DNA from: Wyeomyia smithii
Lineage: Eukaryota; Arthropoda; Insecta; Diptera; Culicidae
Direction: 5' to 3'
Assembly (NCBI RefSeq): GCF_029784165.1
Contig: NC_073695.1
Span: 243,696,089-243,760,088, forward strand
DNA: 64,000 nucleotides
Shown here: piece after piece, positions 13,780 through 24,695 of the stretch
How positions within the stretch are numbered: the stretch's first letter is position 1
How the letters are laid out: each line of letters starts with the position of its first letter
Notes under the pieces: generated by a model
Told to the model about the DNA's origin: nothing
What the model saw: the letters and a program-made list of their open reading frames with translations, nothing else
Database searches by the model: none
Program-made: the position numbers and the translations under genes

Positions 13780-15364
13780 AATAAACAAGTCATTGAAAGT
13801 AAATAATTTTTGACAACTCAAGGGAGCAATCTGTGCTGGATAGTAGCAATTTAAATCTGTAGCAGCCGTCTAATTTACAGAATGTGAAACAGCTTTTAGA
13901 GCTCATGTTTTCAGTATCTTTATTACCCCACTGTTGAGGCAGCACAAAGCAAGCATTAGTAGACTTTGACTCATTAATGAAACACCTACAACAATGCATT
14001 TGTTAATAGTGTGCGTAGTTCTACGTCAGTTATGCGGTCGTGTCTTGGATATAACCTCCTACTTTTTTTTCCGCGTCCGCGTTTTACTGAAAAAAAAAAA
14101 TGATGGAATTCGATGGAAAAAGTGAAAATGTGAACAGTGAGTATGTTCACTAAAAGTGTTTTAAACAAACGACGCGATCAGTGAAAAGATGAAAACGAAG
14201 TGAGCTGGTGAAATAAAGAATTTCGCTTATAGAAGAACTGCGACTTTCAACTGTCCGGAACTGTCCGTGTGTGTAATTATCTGACTGTATACTCTGAGGC
14301 GATGTAAACAAAACAGTGGTTCGCGAATAACAAAGTTGAGAAAATAATTCGTAAAGGAGGTTGTGCCTAGTTTGCTGCTCGCCCAAGAGCCCGTAAACAA
14401 ATTGCAACGATTGTGGGATGCCACCTGGCTACCGTTCATCGTAACCAACGTACACTCCTTGTTGGACCACGTCCACGGAAATCGGGAAGTGGCCGTTCAT
14501 GGTCAAAGTGAGGCACAATCCTATCATATCGATCCGGAAATTGGCTAAGGATGTCCATACTTCAAAATGAGAGTCAATCCTGTATCGGCTCGTAAAAAAA
14601 CTAATTTTAGTGGTGCAATTGGGACTACGGAATCCCGTGTGATAGAGGAAGTGAACATCAAAACGGTGCTGCTAAAGATAAGTATAGTGAACATGCGAAA
14701 GGTAGTTTAAAAGTGATAGTTTTGTTACTTTCAAAATTGTTTATGCATAGAAAGTGACAACTAAAAGGAGCGTCGCTTGCTGTCCACATTAAGGCTTGCA
14801 TGGAAGCTTGTGTGCAGGTCCGAGTGAACGGACAGTGCTGCTGTTTCCACCGCAAATGGAGCAAATGCATTACAAATAAATGTCTCTTTTTTGCTTATAT
14901 TTTTTTAATTTATCATTATTATTTCAAGTTTAATTTTCTTAGTGTTGCAATTGCGTAGGCGACCGATTGACACATCATTTATTACAAGTTTAGCAATTTG
15001 TCATCAGGTTTTAAGTAATATTTTGGTACGTATTTAGCAATACAATTAACACTCCTCTTGTCAATAAATATAACATGCTATTAAATACGGGTCAATTTTT
15101 TTTATACAAATGTACAAACGAATTGAAAGTCTGAAAATAACAATAAAATCTGTAGGATTCTAATATTATTTTGAGGCGGGGCTTACCGATTGGAAAATTA
15201 ACTCGGAATGTACTGCAAGTACTCAGTCAGTAAAGGGTCTTTGGAAGGTCGGTAGAGCTAACACCTTTAAGAACCCGAAACTAAGATAGTTGCAGAAATG
15301 AAAGATAATTGCAACTGGCTTTTTTCACTATATCACTGCCAGGCAGTGGAATCTAGATAGGTTC

Positions 15365-15399
15365 CACACACACACACATACACACACACACACACACAA
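15365..15399 (+). repeat. CA dinucleotide microsatellite
   Basis: About 17 CA units with one CATA interruption. Confidence 0.9.
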
Positions 15400-17403
15400 A
15401 CGTCTCAATGTTTATTTCATTATTTCATATGCCAGTTATAATCTATACACATTCTAGTGAACAAAAGTTTAGAAAAGTTTGTCTTTTGTAGTGTTCCACA
15501 CAAGAACAACCGAATGCGGCAACAGGCATAAATTTTGCACACAACCAACAAACCCAATCGGTAAACAAACAACTCTTTGAAAAAGCATTCGCCGAAAACC
15601 GCAACAATTATTTATCTAATCGCGTGTTCATAAGCTCTTATCGCCTTTAGCCAGCGAGATAGCGGTATCCATTCCCGCGGGCATATTCCATCACCAGGAC
15701 TGCCGATGCTCGTAAATTAATTGTATTTATTCAGCTTGTTTATCCACTGCAAACACAGAAGCATCATTATTAGTTACAGCACAAATTACCACAATTTAGC
15801 CGATACTCTTAGATGGCAAAACCCACTCATAATGGAGCCCCTGCCAGCTCACGAACCGTAGATCGGATCGAGAACAAGTGGACCAAATTAATCCGAAGCA
15901 GAAACTTGATTGCCAACCGCAACGGGAACCGAAAAAAAAACTTTCCACCCAATGGAACCGACAGCCGGAAGAAATCAATGCGCTCGAGCGTCCGGCAGAA
16001 TCCGATTCCCGCAGCCAATTACAATTCCTCCGCAGTCGAAGACAAACTTCCAATCGAGGACTGATATCCAGTCAATGCCGCGCCCCCCGTCTTCTGCGTG
16101 GGGTGGAATTTCCACAAAATTCCCAACCCTGAGGGTGTTCTGGAGGCCTGTTGCAGATGTCTTAAAAAAAGTTGTAGCAAATTTGCAAGTCACTGAGTAA
16201 AAATCAGAACAGCAAACTTCTGCCCGCCAGGGGGATTAATCTCAACTCATAGCTAGTGTGAGGTAATCTGCTCCAAGTAGAGGAAAAATTGAAGCCCTTC
16301 AAGCTTCAAGTTCCATCCTTTTGTCGCTTCCAGTCGAAACTATGCGTACTGTAGCTTCAATGCCCCCATTGCCAGCAGTGCGAGGTGAAACCGTCCTGAC
16401 GGTAAATTTGATCTGAATGAAACAGTGTCAAACTGTCTTGAAAGATTTAACTCTCATCGATTATTTAAAAGCTGTCGGCTTTAAATTTGTGAGCAAACCC
16501 GTCCCAGCTGAAAATAGATTGAGTCGTACTCTGTCATCCCTTACGACGATTTCGTTTTTTTTTTTTTGTTCTACTACACTCTATTGTGTTGAACAACGAC
16601 AACAACCGCACAAAGAGCAGAAGATACGGTTGCATCACTTTGATCAGAAAGCCTGCTGGGAATAATATTCTCCCTTTCTTCTGCGTTATTTCCATTATTT
16701 CAATTCACATCATCTCGCAATCTCATTCATCGCGTTCAGAATTTGTCACACCTGTGACTGCCTGGCGGTAATCAAGACAGGAGGCGGATGTTCAAGCCAC
16801 AAGATTTTTGATGTTTTCAACATTTTTCGAATTTTTGTCTTTCTAATGTCAACGATTTTATCAGATTTAGTCCAACCTTTAGATACTCGTTCATATAAGG
16901 TCACAAGGTATTTTATTAGAACATTATAAACATTGAAATCAGTTAGTCTATCGTAATTTTATCGTCTACCATTCAACGAATTCGTGATCCCTCTCGAATG
17001 CAACAATATAAGTGTTGTATCGAACAGCTCTATGTAGTTTTACGTCAACCTTGAGGTAAAGGCTTTGCACATACCTTCTTTTTCCGTCGGATGGAAACAG
17101 ATAACAGAATATGCAGCGCACTCTCAGTTACCCAACAGTTTGTATACGCTATCGCGTGTTGTATATTGCAGCTATGCGGCTGGAGGACAACATAGTTCTG
17201 TTCTTACTGCCAGACATGAGGATGAAGTTCGGATTGCTGCATTGAAGTCGAATTCACGACCGTTTTAGATAAGGTGATCCAACATTTTGAAAGAAGTGAA
17301 TTGAATATTTTCAAAATTTTATGCAAATGAGCAGTTGAAGTGCTTTTTTTTTCAATTCTAGCACTAAACGAAAAAATATTAAATCTTAAATCATTTATTT
17401 GTT

Positions 17404-17421
17404 CTGTCCTTAAAAGGACAG
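17404..17421 (-). terminator. Histone-like stem-loop, minus strand
   Basis: On the minus strand CTGTCCTTTTAAGGACAG is a perfect stem around TTTA, close to histone-type TGTCCT-TTTC-AGGACA. It is preceded by TTGAACAACAAG and followed by AACAAATAAATGA, similar to the flanks of 63368. It indicates a further, mostly decayed family member on the opposite strand. Confidence 0.4.
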
Positions 17422-17610
17422 CTTGTTGTTCAATTTAGGATCGAAAAGACGCTGATCGTATCAAATGGACAACTCAGTGTAAAGCTGTTTTCACACTGAA
17501 AACTTGACACGGCCAGCAGCCTATGATTGCCAGGATCCAGAACGCTTGTGTTGTTGCCAAAATAAGTACAAGCTTCACCGGAGGAAGTGGCCGCCTTTGT
17601 CCCACCATCT

Positions 17611-19044
17611 CACAATGTTTCCAAAGCTGCAAAAACGTGATTGAAATTATTTTGACCCAAAAACATCGATTTTAGAACTGTAACGTCTTCAGCAAAGTTG
17701 ATCCATTAATTATTCTCCATGTTATAGAAGTTGCAATTCCATGATTAATATACTCAACAGTGAGAAACGAATTTTACTTTTCTCATTTTGGAATATAAAA
17801 ATCCACTTTGTTCTGAAAAAATGTAGCAAATTTTAAAAGGAACAACTTTGTGGAAGACAGCATACTTCTATCTATCTATTTAAATGGACTTTTGTGGAGT
17901 TTTCTGTGAACTATTACTTAAAATCTTTTTTGTTATTAAACTTTTTATAGTGATTTTCTACAATTTTTGAATGTTTTATACAATTGTTTGCTACAACGAA
18001 ACAAACAATATCTCCACAGAAAGTTAACTTTTATCTAACATATTTCTTTTGTTGTTGACGATTCTTACTAGAATAATGCGCTAATTTTCACTAATCACTC
18101 CTAACTAAAAAAAATAATGACTTTTGAGTCGTAGTGTCTTCAGTAAAGTTGTTCTATTAATTATTCTCCATTTTATAAAAGTTATAATTTTGTGATTAAT
18201 CTACCCAAAAGTAAGAAATGAGTTTTATTTTTCTTATTTTTGCATATAAAAATCCACTTTACTAAGTAAAGTTTTAGCACATTTTGTCAGAAACAACTCT
18301 GTCGAAGACACTATACTATTTGCAAATTTAAATGAACTATTGTAAAATTTTCTCTAGAATGCCCCTTAAAATAATTTTTTTCAGATAACTTTTTACAGTG
18401 ATTTTCTAAAATTTTTCAATGTTCTACAATGTTGTTAACTATAATAAAACACACAAGTTCACTGAAAAAAGTTTATTTTTATCTCTTAAGTTTATTTAGT
18501 TATTAAAGATTTTTATTAAAATAGCGAGAGACAAATGTCTATATCTGGATTAAATGATGTTTTACTTATACTTAAATATAAAAATGGTTTAGTCTGCAGA
18601 TATTTGCAGATTTTAAAGATATATGTTATCAAATTAGTGCATTGTTTCAATAAAAATCATCAATAACCAATATGAGAATTATAAAGAGATAAAAATAAAC
18701 TTTCTTCGATGACATTGTTTATTTTGTGATAGCAAACAACAATGTAGAACATTGAAAAATTGTAAAAAATCACTACTAAATGTTATATTGAAAAGATTGA
18801 TTTTTAGTTGCAATCTGTAGAAAACTCCACAAAAGTCCATTTAAAAAGGCAGATAGACGTTTGGTACCTTTGAAAAAGTAAAAGTCGCTTTTCATTATTA
18901 AGTGGATTGATCACAAAACTGTAACTTCTATAACATGGAGAATAATTAATGGAACAACTTTACTGAAAACACTATGGCTCTAAAATCAAGTTCTTTGGGT
19001 CAAAATGAATTCGATCACGTTCTTGCAGCTTTGAAAACAGTGTG
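17611..19044. mobile_element. Large foldback element, 1.43 kb
   Basis: The termini CACAATGTTT and its inverted partner ending CAGTGTG pair along the arms. CATCT flanks both ends (17606-17610 and 19045-19049), a possible 5-bp target duplication. The left arm is repeated directly: 17690-17830 and 18125-18270 share GTCTTCAG(C/T)AAAGTTG and ATTAATTATTCTCCAT. The right half (18600-19044) is inverted. There is no protein, so it is a non-autonomous element able to give long hairpin RNA if transcribed. Confidence 0.7.
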
Positions 19045-19165
19045 CATCTACTAGTATATATTATTTATTTGAGCCCTAAGCAGACTCGGCAAATATTTTT
19101 TTTTTTCGCTTGAGCTTTATTAAATTTAGAAAATCTATACCGAGCGTCTTAGCAGAGTGATTGAG

Positions 19166-19300
19166 AAATTAAAGAAATAGTTATCGGTTTCCGTTATACT
19201 CTACTAGAAAATTTTTTTGGGCGGACTGAATTTCAATATTTATTTTCAAAAAAATTTTCTAGTAGAGTATAACGGAAACCGATAACTATTTCTTTAATTT
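19166..19300. repeat. Perfect 54-bp palindrome
   Basis: Arms 19166-19219 and 19247-19300 are exact reverse complements around a 27-bp spacer. A 12-bp direct repeat, TTGAGCTTTATT, lies at 19110-19121 and again at 19299-19310. Perfect arms imply a recent origin, by MITE insertion or by template switching. Confidence 0.85.
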
Positions 19301-19461
19301 GAGCTTTATTTTTCTTGGTTTCAATCACATAATTAGGCGATAATCAAATGTATTAACTGAACACGATATCATTCATTTTCACCATGTGTTTGTTAATTTA
19401 CTTTTTCAACTTTTCGTAAATTTAATATTATTAGCTCCTCCTTGGTCTGTAACGTAGCTTT

Positions 19462-19871
19462 GGGAACATTCATAAATGACGTAGCATTTGAGGGGGGAGA
19501 GGGGGGGGGGTTTGCAGTTTTGTGACGAAATGTGACGAGGGGGAGGGTGGGGGTTCAAGCCAAGCTACGTAGCAAACATGAAACTAAGAAAAAAATTGGA
19601 TTTTTTCTAATTGTTCTTTTTTATCACTGTTTTGTCTGCTTAGGATCATTTTTATTCCTTCCTTGTCTTTTCTTGTTCATTAAAGACTCAAGGTATGTTT
19701 TGGATAATAAAATTTGCAAAAAATAAAATATTATGTGGCGGGAAGGGGGTTGTTATAAAGCTACGTAATTATCTAGAGGGGGGTCCTGACTTTGTGACGA
19801 AATGCTACGATGGGGGAGGAGGGGGTTAAAAAAAACCTTAAAAAAAAGCTACGTCATTTATGGATGTTCCC
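19462..19871. mobile_element. GGGAACATTCATAAATGACG-type TIR element, copy 1
   Basis: The 410-bp element starts GGGAACATTCATAAATGACG and ends CATTTATGGATGTTCCC, with TTT on each side (possible 3-bp target duplication). The subterminal GCTACGTA motif and the GTGACGAAATG(T)-type motif beside long G runs recur at both ends in inverse orientation. A second copy is at 36181. No transposase. Superfamily uncertain (3-bp duplications would suit PIF/Harbinger). Confidence 0.7.
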
Positions 19872-19874
19872 TTT

Positions 19875-20584
19875 CTACTTTCCAAATTTAGCACATTACC
19901 TTAGAAACCATGCGATTTCTGGCCTTAGACTTGTTGCAATTATATGTTTAAAAAATACGTTCTACACGAGCCAAAGAATGTGGAATCATTCAAAAGTTTC
20001 TTCCGAATGATCTTAATGACAAATCATGATTTTTTATTCCGCCTTATAATATTCCAAAAAATATTCCGATCAAAAAGTTTGTTTTTAGCGTGCGGAATTC
20101 ATTATTCGGCCTTTCTCGATCAATTCCTGTTACGAATTTGGAGAATTTCGTATCGAATCATTAAACTTTTCCAATTTCACGAGCGTTTTATAATTAACTG
20201 GAATCGCACCACTACACAGTGGTCGGAGTCCGGAAGAAACCCACAATTTTCATGTCAATATTTTTTATGTTTCGTATTTTTTGGGGTTTTCTACATTCCA
20301 AACAACCTTTTCTCAAAATTTCACGAGGATCGGTTTGGCAGCTTCTTGGATGTTGCTGAGTCAGGCAATGTCGTTTACTTTCATGTTCTTAAATTACCAT
20401 TTAAGCTTAACTTTATATACTCTTGTTCTAAGATTTGGACCACTGCGACCATTGCACAGAGTTCCAATAAGGCAAAAAGTGGAACTTAATTCCATAGCGC
20501 CTTTCAACTTCATCCTAGCTTAATAGTGTCTTCGGAGCAATTGTTTGTATGAATGACCCGCTTAATCGCAAATTGTCAAAATAT
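19875..20584. other. AT-rich DNA, no gene
   Basis: The 181-codon frame at 19944-20489 has no recognisable domain, a biased Phe/Ser/Ile composition and lies among repeats. I treat it as a chance frame. A GATTTGGACCACT segment near 20431 recurs near 58431, suggesting repeat debris. Confidence 0.45.
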
Positions 20585-21556
20585 ATGAAAAGTTTACTAT
20601 ACTAAAAAGAGAAAAATAACTTTTTTGTGTTAAGAGATAGAAGAATAGTTTTTCCAGCAAAGTTGTTGAAGATTCAAATATATGAAACTTTGTTGAACAA
20701 ATGAAAATCCTATCTTTTTCCGGTACAAAGTTATAAAGTATATTACATGGAACTTATTCAAAAGTTGGTTTTTTGTACTTAACTTTTGTTAGTTGCAATT
20801 TACACAAAAGTGTAGTTCGGACGAATTGTTAGGGCACACAAAACACATATTTTTGCCAAGATCATATATCTTCAGGACTTTTGCTTACAGAGTTATATCA
20901 TATTTTAGCTTATTTTTTCGATTTTTTCGAATCTTGATGTCAATACTTTTCCTTGAAGTTAAACTGAAATACTATAAACTCCTTTAGGTTCCATTTGTCC
21001 CAATCCCAATCCATAAAGGAAGAAGGGGCAAGTGGAATCATGATGTCAATACTTTTTCTCGAAGTTTAGCTTGAGTGCTCAAAACTGTTATAAGTTATAT
21101 CCGTCCCAATCCATCTAATATTTATTCTATCCGTTGTTAGTTGTATGGTTCTCGAAAAAATATGCTGAAATGTGCTATAACTTTGTAAGAAAAAGTCCTG
21201 GAGATGTGTGGTCTTCAATAAAAATGTGTGTTTTGTATGCCCAAATGCTTCTTTGAACAACGTTTTCTTGTAAAATGTAACTAACAAAAGTTAAGTACAA
21301 AAAACTAACTTTTAAGTAACTTTCATAGAACATACTCCGTAACTCTTCACCCAATGAAGATGGGAATTTTATTTGTTCAGCAAAGTTTCGTATTATTGCA
21401 CCTTCTAAAACTTTGTCGAATTAACTATTCCTCTATCTCTTAACACTAAAAAGTTAGTATGTTTTAAATATGAAAACCTACTGTAACATATGCCTGCCGT
21501 ACTCTAACAAGGGTTGATTGGAACAAATGGAACCTAAAGAAGTTTAAAGTACTCCA
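20585..21556. mobile_element. Second large foldback element
   Basis: The left arm (about 20615-20900) and right arm (about 21160-21470) are inverted copies sharing TTAAGAGATAGA, CAGCAAAGTT, TTTGTACTTAACTTTTGTTAG and GGGCACACAAAACACA-like segments. The segment TTTAGGTTCCATTTGT near 20983 is inverted near 21530. The ends are blurred and I cannot define a target duplication. Non-coding. Confidence 0.6.
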
Positions 21557-22647
21557 GCTTATTATTTGTTCAGAGGTCGACTCAGGCCCGTAGCTACTGG
21601 GGGGGGCTTGGGGGGCTTAGCCCCCCCACGCGTTTGCAATGCCCCACCACGCAATTTTCTCATGTATGTGATTGATACTAGGTGAAAAAATCCAATAGAA
21701 AAATCTGAAATATGAGCAATAAGCATTGTTGAATAGTCTCCAGTTTTTTCTATGTAAATGATATCAGTAAATTTTTTGGTCAAGCTCATATAAAGAATAA
21801 ATTATTCAATCTTTTGGTGAGCCAACCTGATTCGCGTCAAAGTTGAAACTGACGATCCCCATACTTTCGTTTCGGATGTTATTGGTGCAGCGTCTGGGAG
21901 TGAGAATGTCAGTTTTTCAAGTGTAATTTTTAAGAAAGAACCAATCACAGTTTTACATGTTTGATTACATCAGAACAATGCAAAACAAGTTCGGCTGTAA
22001 ATTGGACCAGTTTATATTTCCCACTTCTTGATTTCTTAAATTGAACAAATCGTGGGAAAAAATGACACACAACACTAGTTTTTTCAAATATTAATTGCTT
22101 CTTGTAATTCATGTTCGTGTTCAGTTCAATATATTTTGGCAGGACTTTTTCACACCTCGGGAACATAACCAGTCCGTTACCTGGCCCGGACAACTCTGTT
22201 CCGTTTCGGTTCGAAATAAAATCGGACTAAAAAAATTGTAGTCTGACCGGACTACGGACTGGGCATTCCACGCTCTACCCGGTCTGATGGTAAACACTGA
22301 TCAAACAAAGCCTATCGTAAAATTTAGAATTTAGGCTGACGGTTGAATCGCTCCATTTTCTGAGTATTTTTTCGTGAATATATCAGTATCGTTGGTTGAC
22401 ATCGGTTTTAAATGTGGCGATTCTCGAAGCTGGCTTTCTAACACTGTAATTCCTTCAATGCATTCGTTGCTTCAGAGGTAGAACTTTTTAAAACTTTCTT
22501 CTGTCCTTAGTTTGTCGATCGCACATGGTCGCACCCTCAAGACATTTGAACATTTGAAGAAATTAAGTGGAAGATACACAGTTTCGCTAATCAATAGCAG
22601 TCTTCACGTCGAGCTCGAATACATATAACCAGCCGTAACCTGTGTAG

Positions 22648-23450
22648 TAGGGTGCCAATGAAAATAGATTTTTCGAATTTCGTTTAGCGATAGTGCTCAA
22701 AAGTTTCGTCTTCTCAAAAAAATCATCAGCTCTACCGCTGAACGAAATTCGAAGGTAAATTTTTTTCCATATGTTCCATTGGTCCCAGCTCTAAAATTTT
22801 TAAACGCCAGAAAGTCGATTTTTTCCAAAAAAAAATTTTTGGATTAACTACACCAGTTCTTGACGTTTCATGAATTTTCAAGGCATTTGGCATAAAAAAA
22901 ATCGATGTGCATTTTTTCATTAGTCAAAAAGTTGAAACATTGATCACTCTGAGGCACGTGTCCCCAAAGTCCGATTTAGCTGAAATTTGGCATGGGGACT
23001 TTTTTCGAGATAACCAAGCTTTTTTTTCTTCACATAACATTTATTTGACACGGCACAAATACAATTTAATAATTAACGGCGCCAATTATATCGGATGACT
23101 TTAAAACTAAAGCAAATTTTTTATCCTCACTGCCGACTACGAGCTTTTTTTTTTTTTTTTTATTCTCGCTTATTTTCCGTCGGTCTATTTTCGCCACTGT
23201 TGTGGCCAATTACCGACGCCCAGGGAGGCGACTCCACACCCAGGTCCCTAACTCACGACCCGTTCCAATCAGTGTTTTGCTGTTCAATGGTCGTCTGATA
23301 ATCGTCGAATGGCATGTATGGATTCGTTCTGCTGAGCCACGATGTCGTGAGTTGGGACAGAGGCTTGTAGTCCATAACCAAGTTTTTGAACCCTACCGTT
23401 AAACGATATTCGAAGGTCATTTTTTTCATACATCTCATTGGCGCCCTGCT
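22648..23450. mobile_element. MITE nested in the hAT element
   Basis: Terminal inverted repeats AGTAGGGTGCCAATGA and TCATTGGCGCCCTGCT match with two differences. Inside each end lies an inverted CGAAGGTAAATTTTTT / CGAAGGTCATTTTTT-type segment. About 0.8 kb, no transposase. A GC-richer patch at 23175-23350 may be a further small insertion. Confidence 0.55.
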
Positions 23451-23732
23451 GTATATCTTCCATTACTCGTCAATGGAGGTGAGTATTTTTACGGATGGGT
23501 ATTTTAATACGAGCTCGATATGAATACAAAGTAAATGTACGGATCTCTTACTCAGTTAGAGTAAAAATGGCTGAGCGTGCGTAAGGAGTTGGTCCCCTGA
23601 AACTCAATTACCCTATGTAAACCTGCTTATTTAAGTTAGCAAACTTAACAAAATTTGCAGATTTTTTTCCTTCAATAAGAAGGTTTTGAGCAACAAGCTG
23701 GCTGGTCACTGTGAGACAAAAATTATAAAGTA

Positions 23733-23974
23733 GGGTAACCGCTCCTATATTCATCTCAGTACCTATATTCATCTCATAACGCCTTTTTGATCAATTTATC
23801 GTCAAATTTTATCATATTTTCAACGTAAAACTTCCAGCCACTTGAGAAAATCGAGAAGCAGATAGATTTACTTTCAAAAAGTTGTAGAAATTTGTCAGTA
23901 AATTGGACAAATGAGAGAAATAAGATGAATATAGGTGCACCAAGCTGTTGAGATGAATAATGGAGCGATAACGC
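23733..23974. mobile_element. TA-flanked MITE, short family member, nested in the hAT element
   Basis: It starts GGGTAACCGCTCC and ends GGAGCGATAACGC, followed by or preceded by an inner TTCATCTCA. TA flanks both sides (23731-23732 and 23975-23976). It shares termini with the 1-kb copy at 46494. The TA duplication suggests the Tc1/mariner superfamily. Confidence 0.65.
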
Positions 23975-24695
23975 TATATATCCCTGCTTTCTTTCAACTA
24001 TACGCACATTCGCAGTTGTTTTTGGAATATGAACCCGGAAAACCGGATTTTTGGGAACCAGAAAAATCTTTCGGGACACCACTAACGCTTCTTGAAAAAT
24101 GAGCTGATAAAACTATCGAAATAGGAGGAAAACTGCACAAGTTATAAGAATTTTAATTTGTGAGTACCCGGGTACTCCGTTGGACGCGTAAAGGTACTTT
24201 TTTTTAGTCGAGCACATAACGGTTTCAAACTCCTTACTCTGCAAAAAAAAACGTTTTATTAAATAAAAATTCTCTGCCCCACCACGCAAAACGGAGTAGC
24301 TACGGCTCTGGGTCGACTGTAGATTTTTAATGTCGTGATTACAGCTTAGCAGTCCAAAATACTCATTCAGAACGACTCTGTTTCAATTCGTCCCGACGTT
24401 TCGACGCTTTATTTGCTTTTTTTTCCAAGGGAAACTGATTTGGGGAATTTTATTTTAGAGATTATTAACATTGAACATTATTTGAATACAAACTTACAAT
24501 AATTTTGGTCGAACTAGATCAAGTGGTTTGTTCCCTAAACAAGTGGTCATAGTTTTTCTTAGTCAGTATCAGTAACATTCACTAAACATTTCGAAAACTA
24601 GAATCATAAACATAATTAGTAACACAAAAACTGGTCAAATTAAATCAAACTGCTTACATATAGTACACAAAGTGGTGGGTAAAATGGTGAGCTTT

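Larger units (their letters stand above)
13441..13945 (+). repeat. Second promoter-plus-stem-loop module
   Basis: A different upstream region with its own TATA box (TATAAAA at 13475-13481) and an initiator-like TCATTAGTC near 13510. From about 13630 it joins sequence closely matching copy A: TGGTTGGTCACCAC, then C4/G4 mini-hairpins at 13704 (perfect) and 13926 (one mismatch). This swaps promoters onto the same downstream module. No recognisable protein is encoded. Confidence 0.55.
12184..14028. repeat. Block bounded by 15-bp perfect inverted repeats
   Basis: TGACGTAGAACTACG at 12184-12198 is exactly inverted at 14014-14028, enclosing 1.8 kb that holds two promoter-plus-stem-loop modules. Each arm is itself almost a palindrome. 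A third, weaker version of the motif lies at 17034-17048. The arms could be termini of a mobile unit, but no target duplication is evident. Confidence 0.5.
14029..17610. other. No gene recognised; mixed intronic-looking DNA
   Basis: 14029-14880 has a repeat-derived, 5'-UTR-like look (many GTGAA segments) with no recognisable frame. 14880-15780 is AT-rich with a CA microsatellite. 15780-16260 is GC-richer with several overlapping short frames on both strands; none has a motif I recognise and none outcompetes the others, so I do not call a gene. At 17404-17421 there is a stem-loop related to the repeat family above. Confidence 0.5.
21583..24310. mobile_element. Non-autonomous hAT element, 2.7 kb, perfect 8-bp TSD
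   Basis: GGTCGACT lies directly outside both ends (21575-21582 and 24311-24318), an 8-bp target duplication typical of hAT elements. Termini are CAGGCCCGTAGCTAC and GTAGCTACGGCTCTG, matching the CAG...CGTAGCTA style of hAT ends. A TGCCCCACCACGCAA segment lies near each end in direct orientation. No transposase frame survives; the interior holds at least two nested MITEs. Confidence 0.85.

Noticed and set aside
12682..13939. Regularly spaced hairpin repeats as a CRISPR array
   Set aside because: Eukaryotic context, units of about 200 bp, diverged repeats and similar, not unique, spacers rule this out.
15780..16260. GC-richer cluster of overlapping frames on both strands
   Set aside because: Five or more frames compete with no motif, codon bias or splice signals to choose among them; a host exon cannot be supported.
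19944..20489. 181-codon plus-strand frame
   Set aside because: No domain, signal or conserved motif that I recognise; AT-biased composition and location among repeats fit a chance frame.
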